From IMG/VR virus record IMGVR_UViG_3300008516_000131, positions 1-35,653 of that record: a stretch of DNA of 35,653 nucleotides. One strand, written 5' to 3'. The stretch is from a virus. Position numbers and translations under genes: made by a program. Below are positions 30,585-35,653 of the stretch, piece after piece. Numbering within the stretch: position 1 is the first letter of the stretch; each line of letters opens with the position of its first letter. Under the pieces are notes generated by a model, which made no database searches, had not been told where the DNA came from, and saw only the letters and a list, made by a program, of their open reading frames with translations.

Positions 30585-31312
30585 TTTTCACCGACCTCCA
30601 AATAAATTTGTTCCAATTTACTAACCACATTGTCTACTTCGTGAATTGCAGGTAACCCCTCAAGTATTTCTCCGTGGTCAACAACAACTTTGCAACCACA
30701 CCGTAAAGCTTCCAAACTTAACTTGCTCAACCATCTAGTGAATCCGCTGAAATGATAGTTCAACACGTACTCGTACTGGTTCAAAATTTTCGGCATATCC
30801 ACATATCTTTGATCTCTCTCTTTAATCATATAGCTTGGAAAATCTGGTAATCCACAATCTTTCTGGTGTTTGAAGTAAACCGCACCTTGTTTACACATAC
30901 CTAAATCGTGAAATTCAGGACCTACAGGCGTAGGCAACCAAATAGCGTCAGGAACGTATGGTTGCAAGTCAGGCGTGCCTACAATTATTTTTTTGGCTTT
31001 TCGCAAGCATAATTTTTGAAGCAGATTTAACCGTTTGTTTCGCACGTCGCTTCCATGACAGTGAATAATGAAAGGTTTCCCAGTCAACGTAGACGCGAAC
31101 AAAGCGGCGTAGGCTGGAAACCGCAGGTAATGAGCATGAATTAAATCGAAACTGCGGAATGGCAACGTTAGTAAAGTCCAAACTGCCTTAAAATATCGCA
31201 GTTTACTAAAATGGTTAAACGTTACTTGTTTTACTTGGTAACCACGCTCCCGCAATGTGCGAGCAAGCTCATACGCTACATACGCGCAGTCGCCTATCAT
31301 TAAAACTTTCAT
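30581..31312 (-). CDS. Short GT-B (GT4-like) glycosyltransferase
   Basis: 243 residues. The N-terminal Rossmann half starts MKVLMIGD and has KPFIIHCHGSD, typical of GT4 enzymes. The C-terminal half keeps only a short core, SKLSLEALRCGCKVVV, matching the E-x-x-x-x-G donor-site motif. Usual GT4 enzymes have 350-400 residues, so it is compact. It is coupled by ATGA to the methyltransferase. Probably modifies virion or host surface sugars. Confidence 0.8.
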   Translation of the reverse strand: MKVLMIGDCAYVAYELARTLRERGYQVKQVTFNHFSKLRYFKAVWTLLTLPFRSFDLIHAHYLRFPAYAALFASTLTGKPFIIHCHGSDVRNKRLNLLQKLCLRKAKKIIVGTPDLQPYVPDAIWLPTPVGPEFHDLGMCKQGAVYFKHQKDCGLPDFPSYMIKERDQRYVDMPKILNQYEYVLNYHFSGFTRWLSKLSLEALRCGCKVVVDHGEILEGLPAIHEVDNVVSKLEQIYLEVGEN

Positions 31313-31830
31313 TGTAAATCAACCAAGGCAATAAGTTGTCGATATTTCAAAGCGGGAAAAGGACAAACACATAAAACCAAATCTCCCAACCACGTTCCTT
31401 TGCGAGGACTAACAGTGTCAAACCACACTTTCCAACGTTTGAAACCGACACGTGCAAACAGGTTTTCCAACTCAGCTTTTGTCCAAACTTGAATATGATC
31501 AAAAAAAGGTTCACATTTCTGATCTGATCTTAACGCGCTCATAAGGCTGCGTGTTAAAATAAGCCCGTTAGGCGTTACCAACAACAATTGTTTAGCAACA
31601 CGTTTAATTTCTTGTAAAAGCCCTAGTGGAGACGCAACATGCTCTATAACATCTGTACATGTGACAAGACGGAACGCTTGGTTTTTGAATGGCAGATGAT
31701 GCGCGTCGCACTGAACAAAATTCGCCATTTTCAAATAGGGTTTACGTATGTCACATCGCACTGTAGGTTCAATAAACTGATGATGGATAAAACCGTTAGA
31801 TCCGCCACAGCCAACGTCAAGCGTTGTCAT
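31309..31830 (-). CDS. Class I SAM-dependent methyltransferase
   Basis: 173 residues. Motif I LDVGCGG lies right at the N-terminus (residues 4-10). Motif II region holds CDIRKPY, then CDAHHLPF, and the post-motif VTCTDVIEHV fits the type 11 family. The usual helix before motif I is absent. ATGA overlaps with both neighbours. With the glycosyltransferase it may cap or decorate a glycan. Confidence 0.85.
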   Translation of the reverse strand: MTTLDVGCGGSNGFIHHQFIEPTVRCDIRKPYLKMANFVQCDAHHLPFKNQAFRLVTCTDVIEHVASPLGLLQEIKRVAKQLLLVTPNGLILTRSLMSALRSDQKCEPFFDHIQVWTKAELENLFARVGFKRWKVWFDTVSPRKGTWLGDLVLCVCPFPALKYRQLIALVDLQ

Positions 31831-32093
31831 TCTGCTAGTTTCTTGAGTTGTACTAAGAACTTCTGGTATCGCGGAAAGATTTTTTCGCCGTATTCACGTG
31901 GATATTCACAGTCCATTGGCACTAATGGGTCAGCTTCAAACTCTGCAATTATACTTTTCAATTGTCCACGTATACTTGTGGGAGCTGGAGCATCTGCAGA
32001 TTCCGTAGCGATTGGATATGTTGGACCTATTGAAACCGTAGGTTCCTCTGGCTGTGGTTCTATCTTAACAACCTTCTTTTTTCTTTTCACCAT
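31827..32093 (-). CDS. 88-residue hypothetical protein
   Basis: A Lys-rich start (MVKRKKKVVK), a Pro/Glu/Thr/Ser-rich linker, and a C-terminal helical part with EYPREYGEKIFPRYQKFL. GAAGAGGTGATTTGA precedes ATG 32093. Function is unknown. Confidence 0.6.
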   Translation of the reverse strand: MVKRKKKVVKIEPQPEEPTVSIGPTYPIATESADAPAPTSIRGQLKSIIAEFEADPLVPMDCEYPREYGEKIFPRYQKFLVQLKKLAE

Positions 32094-32106
32094 TCAAATC
32101 ACCTCT

Positions 32107-32427
32107 TCATAACTGTGCAAAAAACTCAGCAATCGTCAACAAGTTTTTAACAATCGTGTTTTTAAGAACCCAGAAAGGACTCTCCATATTATAGCGCATC
32201 ACTATAAAATAAAAAAACGGTTTATCAGGCACAATAGTGCCTAATGGACTGACACTTTCCATAACCATTATCAATTTCTTTTTCGGCGTTAAATGTTCCC
32301 AACCCCGTTTCTTATAGTACCAACGTCGCCACCAACACGTTAAACAAGTCAAGTGTGGACGCCATGTTTTAGTATGACCGGGATGTTGTTTTTCCCTGAA
32401 TGGTTTGCAGAACTGATCACAATTCAA
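32107..32427 (-). CDS. 106-residue Trp/Cys-rich hypothetical protein
   Basis: The N-terminal half has CLTCWWRRWYYKKRGW, with other Cys at 3 and 7, so a zinc site is likely. The C-terminal half is hydrophobic and aromatic. The start (TTG 32427) is uncertain. Unknown. Confidence 0.5.
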   Translation of the reverse strand: MNCDQFCKPFREKQHPGHTKTWRPHLTCLTCWWRRWYYKKRGWEHLTPKKKLIMVMESVSPLGTIVPDKPFFYFIVMRYNMESPFWVLKNTIVKNLLTIAEFFAQL

Positions 32428-32672
32428 GCGGTAACACTCGCCTTTCTATTTTCAAAGTCAGGATCTAACTTCCACCCTAAACATTCATTGCCTCTGAAAT
32501 GTAGTTGGTCGGCGGGGCAACGGCACGCTCGATTATGAGGCTTCTCTTTGCGCATAACAAACCATCTACATGTGAAGCACCAGCGAGCGATGCCTCTTCC
32601 ATGATAAGCTCTTAACTGTTTACGCATCCGCTCTTGTTTTCGGTGGAAACGTTTCTTTTGAAGCCAATTCAC
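32424..32672 (-). CDS. 82-residue Cys-rich basic protein
   Basis: Very basic N-terminus (KKRFHRKQERMRKQLR), then CFTCRWF and CRCPADQLHFRGNECLGW, a zinc-binding arrangement. GTG 32672 follows GGTGAT. Likely nucleic-acid binding. Confidence 0.6.
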   Translation of the reverse strand: MNWLQKKRFHRKQERMRKQLRAYHGRGIARWCFTCRWFVMRKEKPHNRACRCPADQLHFRGNECLGWKLDPDFENRKASVTA

Positions 32673-32926
32673 TTAAGATCACCAAAATTGCGTAAGAACC
32701 AAGCGTCTTTATCTTTGACAAGTTGAAGCAATACGTCATATGTTAATGTTGAATTTGGTTCATTGTTGTTCCAACGAGGATATTCTTTTTGAGCCTCAAC
32801 AACAATCTTGAGTAATTTCTGAATTTCCTCTTCATTTGCCTCTTCAACCGTATCTGCCGTGCTGATCTTGAAGCTTGTTGGAAACTCAAAATGTTTTCTT
32901 ATTTGCTTTTCAAATAATCCTTTCAT
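32669..32926 (-). CDS. MKGxFEK-family protein, late copy
   Basis: 85 residues. MKGLFEKQI at the start, VVEAQKEYP in the middle and FLRNFG at the end match the early plus-strand protein at 21414-21704. AAGGTGCAATACC precedes ATG 32926. Function is unknown. Confidence 0.65.
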   Translation of the reverse strand: MKGLFEKQIRKHFEFPTSFKISTADTVEEANEEEIQKLLKIVVEAQKEYPRWNNNEPNSTLTYDVLLQLVKDKDAWFLRNFGDLK

Positions 32927-33288
32927 GGTATTGCACCTTTATGCCATTTCATCTCTGCTGGAATCTTACGAGTGAACCATCCTTGCCAATCACATGGAAT
33001 CAACATCGGCACTTTATCCACCCATTTACTATGAGTAGTACACCATTTCAACCGGCTAGTAACGTCGTCGCCTGTGCTGCCTGCCAAGTGCATTCCATGA
33101 GGCCAGTCATATCTGCCGTTCCACGCGTCATATGGGGCTGCTGAAGCCGCGATTAAAGTGCAGTCGCTTGGTTTGTCGCCTTCTTCACAATATAGGTGGC
33201 AGTTGCAGTTTATGCTGTCTACTCCTGAATGTGCTGTCCAGATTTTGCCGCATCGTGGACACTTAACTTTCATTTGGGGCGTTTTCAA
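32923..33288 (-). CDS. Zinc-ribbon protein of 116-121 residues
   Basis: KVKCPRCGKIW and NCNCHLYC near the N-terminus form a zinc ribbon. The remainder is Trp-rich (YDAWNGRYDWPHG, PCDWQGWF) and unknown. The start is TTG 33288 or ATG 33273. The first overlaps the previous stop and has AGGAG only three bases away. Confidence 0.6.
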   Translation of the reverse strand: MKTPQMKVKCPRCGKIWTAHSGVDSINCNCHLYCEEGDKPSDCTLIAASAAPYDAWNGRYDWPHGMHLAGSTGDDVTSRLKWCTTHSKWVDKVPMLIPCDWQGWFTRKIPAEMKWHKGAIP

Positions 33289-33401
33289 CGTCTCCTATTA
33301 CTGCCTTTACCGTGGCGTTCTGTTTGGCTGCATCCGCCTCGTCCACGGTTTGCACGGACTCCTTTGCCTGATCCGTCTCTTTTTGGGGTGCCTTTAGTCA
33401 T
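33285..33401 (-). CDS. 38-residue Gly/Arg-rich miniprotein
   Basis: Reads MTKGTPKRDGSGKGVRANRG and then RGGC. Very similar short RDGSGKG ... NRGRGGC sequences recur in unrelated phages and archaeal viruses in my recollection; their role is not known to me. GGAGGTGAAAAC precedes ATG 33401. Confidence 0.65.
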   Translation of the reverse strand: MTKGTPKRDGSGKGVRANRGRGGCSQTERHGKGSNRRR

Positions 33402-33559
33402 GTTTTCACCTCCGACTTTTCGGTAAGAATTGTTTCTAACGCTGTAATTTCATGTTTTAATTCTAACAGTTGTTTTCGGTTGTGAGCCCGATAATCACGC
33501 ATGTAATCTTTCAAGTATCCCTTACGTTTTTCTTTATCTTGATAATGTTGATAGGACAT
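33398..33559 (-). CDS. 53-residue charged helical miniprotein
   Basis: ATG 33559 follows TTTGGTGAAAAA. A Tyr/Lys/Arg-rich N-terminal half (YLKDYMRDYRAHNRKQ) is followed by a leucine-repeat helix (LLELKHEITALETIL). Likely a small coiled-coil; function is unknown. Confidence 0.55.
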   Translation of the reverse strand: MSYQHYQDKEKRKGYLKDYMRDYRAHNRKQLLELKHEITALETILTEKSEVKT

Positions 33560-33590
33560 TTTTTCACCAAATAAAGGGGGGTTTTTCGTT

Positions 33591-33615
33591 AAGAAAAGAG
33601 GGGAAATAGAATAAG
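33591..33615 (-). terminator. Pyrimidine-rich candidate terminator after capsid gene B
   Basis: On the minus strand the 25 bases are almost all T and C, ending in TTTTCTT. They lie 12 bases after the capsid gene B stop. Archaeal terminators are often T-rich without a hairpin. Partial termination here would favour capsid expression over tail genes. Confidence 0.35.
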
Positions 33616-33627
33616 ATATACAGCCGT

Positions 33628-34758
33628 TTAAGTTTCAGTGATTACGCCAATGCTGTCGTTGTAAACTGTAACGCTGTCCTGTCGCATTGAAATAGTTGCA
33701 CCAACCAAGTCACGTACGGGCTCGCTGTAGTTTTCAATTCTCAACCAACGTTTGCGTCCTGTAATCATTGCGTATCTGTCGTCAAACATTATACTTACGC
33801 AATCCGTGAATACGCCAGCCGCGTCTGTTGCCAAGTGCAACGTGGGAACGGTACTGTAGAGAACGTCGCAACCTAACATTTTCTCAGCTGGTCCGTCAAT
33901 AATAGCGTTGTAAGCCCACGGTTCGCTGTAAGTAGCTGCTCCAATGAAAGCGGTTGACAATAACGAATGATACCATGCTTCATACGTTAACACTAACTTG
34001 TTCGGCACGTACCTATCGTTTAAGATGTCTTGATGTAAACTTGCAAGGTCGTTGGTTGTTCCGCCGTCAAATTTGGTTTCGTCCGCGTCTCCTGAGGCTC
34101 CGCCGTTTACTGTGCCATCTCCATCTGTCGCCGTCTTCAGCACTGTTAAAGCTAGGTTAGTGGCGAACTCGCCCATTTCTCGGCCTGCATTGCGAATGTG
34201 CATGTCAATAAGTTCGAATTGGCTGTCCTCTATCAAATCGTTAGTTATTCTGAAGTTTATGCCGTAAGTCGTGCTGAAATCTAAGGTTGCTTGAACTGTC
34301 TTTTGTGTTTGTGTTGCCATTTGTCCGCCGCTTGCGAATGGTTTAACCACGTAACTGCCGTCTTCGACAATATCCACTTTCATTGTTGTGCCGCCAATCT
34401 GATCTGCAGGGATAATAGTTCCACCTATGCTTAACCAGCTAGTGTGATCTTCTTCAACTGCACTGTCGAACAAAGTCGTGTAAATTTTGGTTGGAATAAG
34501 GTATGCTGCGCCTGCAATGCCTGTGGTGCCGCTTCGCGCTATAAATTCTCGCAAAGGAATCTTGCGGATTGACTCTAGAATTGCCGTGCGGTCTGCCTGT
34601 TTCATCTCTGTAATTCGCTGTTCCTTCTGTGTTGCGCTGGTGCCGAAAATATTGAATTCGTCATAGTCAAAATAGCCTGCATCTAGCATCTTCTTAACTT
34701 GTTTGGCTGATTCTAACTCGGAAGTGCGTTTAGTGATTTCTTGTAGTCCAAGAACCAT
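33628..34758 (-). CDS. Major capsid protein B (HK97-like paralogue)
   Basis: 376 residues, paralogous to capsid protein A. Shared segments: IPLREFIARSGTTGIAGAAY, RITNDLIED and GRKRWLRIENYSEPVRDL. The two genes share a 25-base identical DNA stretch at 34228-34252 and 328-352. B has a longer N-terminal part (about 45 residues, helical) and a Gly/Asp-rich loop (about 212-230). ATG 34758 follows AAGTGATG. B may be a second shell component, or one copy may build special positions. Confidence 0.85.
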   Translation of the reverse strand: MVLGLQEITKRTSELESAKQVKKMLDAGYFDYDEFNIFGTSATQKEQRITEMKQADRTAILESIRKIPLREFIARSGTTGIAGAAYLIPTKIYTTLFDSAVEEDHTSWLSIGGTIIPADQIGGTTMKVDIVEDGSYVVKPFASGGQMATQTQKTVQATLDFSTTYGINFRITNDLIEDSQFELIDMHIRNAGREMGEFATNLALTVLKTATDGDGTVNGGASGDADETKFDGGTTNDLASLHQDILNDRYVPNKLVLTYEAWYHSLLSTAFIGAATYSEPWAYNAIIDGPAEKMLGCDVLYSTVPTLHLATDAAGVFTDCVSIMFDDRYAMITGRKRWLRIENYSEPVRDLVGATISMRQDSVTVYNDSIGVITET

Positions 34759-34768
34759 AAGACATCAC

Positions 34769-35218
34769 TTAGACACCCTTGCCGACAAGAACCAAAATTT
34801 CATCCGAGTCTGCCGTAGTAGTTTGTAACGCCATACCTAAAATGTGGCTGGCTCCGCCAAACCCATCCAGTGAAGCTATAGCCATTGTTCCCACATCCGT
34901 CACCGTGGTAGTGATGCTGTTCATAACAAAATTGCCCGAGGTAATGTTAGTTGACCCGTTGCTTCGCGTAGTTTTGATGCCGCCGTAAAACAACACTGGA
35001 ATTCTTTCTGGAACTGCCGTGTCTGTTGCAGCGCGTAACGCTACGCCTATACCGTCGCCCATTGCTGTGCTTGCTGCCACGCTAACCCGTCCGGCTGCGC
35101 TAGTACCCGGTTTAACGCTGCTCATTTCAGTGATTGCCGCGTCTGGATAGCAAGGTAAGATGAATGCTGCGTCTTCAAATATTGCGCCTTCTTCGCTTGG
35201 ATACCAATCAGTTGCCAT
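34769..35218 (-). CDS. Capsid decoration / stabilisation protein (candidate)
   Basis: 149 residues between the two capsid genes. Its pattern (SSVKPGTSAAGRVSVAASTAMG, GVALRAATDTAVPERIPVLF, GGIKTTRSNGSTNI) is typical of small beta-barrel capsid decoration proteins that are coded next to the capsid gene. AAAGGAGTGAAAACAAA precedes ATG 35218. Confidence 0.65.
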   Translation of the reverse strand: MATDWYPSEEGAIFEDAAFILPCYPDAAITEMSSVKPGTSAAGRVSVAASTAMGDGIGVALRAATDTAVPERIPVLFYGGIKTTRSNGSTNITSGNFVMNSITTTVTDVGTMAIASLDGFGGASHILGMALQTTTADSDEILVLVGKGV

Positions 35219-35253
35219 TTTGTTTTCACTCCTTTTTTTTGTCGGTTTTTGAT

Positions 35254-35287
35254 ACTCCCGCTAGAGAGTCTCACGTAAACTAGTGAG
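35254..35287 (-). promoter_or_regulatory. Tandem stem-loops between capsid gene A and the decoration gene
   Basis: On the minus strand a CTCAC/GTGAG stem (35287-35283 with 35274-35270; eight-base loop) is followed at once by ACTCTC-TAGC-GGGAGT (35269-35254). There is no T-run after them. They could be an RNA processing or stability element that separates capsid A mRNA from the next gene. Confidence 0.4.
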
Positions 35288-35322
35288 TGTAAAATAGGGA
35301 ATCGCATGGAAAAACAGAGTTG

Positions 35323-35653
35323 TTAAGCTTCTGTGATTTCGGAACATGCGTCCTTATACAATGTGACACAGTCTTGTCTGCAACTAACCACCGCACCTGC
35401 TAAGTCGCGTACGGGCTCGCTATAATTGTCGATGCGCATCCAACGTTTACGTCCACATAATAGAGCGGCTGTCCTGTCTAACACTAGGGTTACACAATTT
35501 GTCATTTTACTTGATGCTACGCCTGCATGTAAGTTTTTGCTGTTGTTGAACACAGTGTCTAACATTTGAAATTTAACATCATATCCTTCTGCTAGCGGTG
35601 CATATTGAATGCCTGCGTGGCTTGCTGTGACGTTGATTGCGTCAACCCAAGCT
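35323..35653 (-). CDS. Major capsid protein A (HK97-like), C-terminal part
   Basis: This is the C-terminal part of the gene that begins at 854 and crosses the join; bases 35555-35653 repeat 1-99. It contains the CGRKRWMRIDNYSEPVRDL segment, matched by GRKRWLRIENYSEPVRDL in capsid protein B, and ends SEITEA. A tandem pair of stem-loops lies between its stop and the next gene (decoration-like, 35218). Confidence 0.85.
   Translation of the reverse strand, partial: AWVDAINVTASHAGIQYAPLAEGYDVKFQMLDTVFNNSKNLHAGVASSKMTNCVTLVLDRTAALLCGRKRWMRIDNYSEPVRDLAGAVVSCRQDCVTLYKDACSEITEA
35555..35653. repeat. Right copy of terminal direct repeat (circular join)
   Basis: This is identical to bases 1-99. It lies within the capsid protein A gene. 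After removing one copy the unique genome is 35,554 bp. Confidence 0.97.

Overview
The window looks like the complete genome of a tailed (HK97-fold capsid, Caudoviricetes-type) virus of an archaeon. Bases 1-99 and 35555-35653 are identical, so the contig closes on itself. The unique length is 35,554 bp and one capsid gene runs across the join. Archaeal signs are YTTAWATA-type TATA boxes placed for leaderless transcripts, GGTGA/GGAGGTGA ribosome binding sites, frequent TTG and GTG starts, many tiny zinc-ribbon proteins, and an integrase gene carrying an archaeal-type tRNA 3' fragment. Host identity cannot be proved from the sequence. A mesophilic or moderately thermophilic Thermoproteota or Bathyarchaeia-like host is only a guess.

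Layout. The minus-strand late genes run leftward from about 12.3 kb, through the join, and on down to 23.9 kb. They come in this order: (i) a membrane/GTPase module at 12308-9078; (ii) a 298-base non-coding segment, three tiny proteins, the small and large terminase, the portal and a minimal Mu F-like head protein (8779-5213); (iii) a coiled-coil protein, two probable virion surface or fibre proteins, a YW-repeat protein and a 763-residue prohead protease-scaffold fusion (5203-857); (iv) major capsid protein A across the join, a decoration-like protein and a second major capsid protein B (854-1 and 35554-33628); (v) seven small proteins, several with zinc ribbons; (vi) a methyltransferase-glycosyltransferase pair; (vii) a head-tail adaptor, a beta-helix spike, a head-closure protein, a two-helix membrane protein, a candidate tail tube, a gp10-like protein, a very short tape-measure candidate and a tail hub (30584-23923).

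The plus-strand early region (12448-23926) starts at a strong leaderless promoter. It holds about 39 short, tightly overlapping genes: two ParB-like proteins near its two ends, a tyrosine integrase, ribbon-helix-helix, winged-helix and AbrB-like regulators, many Cys-rich miniproteins, and a tandem family of modular proteins sharing an LxEKIK start. No polymerase, helicase or replication initiator is recognisable, so the virus probably relies on host replication. The region ends in a structured non-coding stretch (23375-23504) with two copies of a promoter-operator motif and a likely small RNA.

Most unusual points: a tRNA-derived attP inside the 3' end of the integrase gene; a viral GTPase module with membrane proteins and a possible GAP1-N-like partner; a ParB / zinc finger / Vsr-like nuclease fusion; two paralogous capsid proteins flanking a decoration gene; a protease-scaffold with a zinc finger and six Cys repeats; and a predicted hairpin RNA starting at the distance expected from its TATA box.
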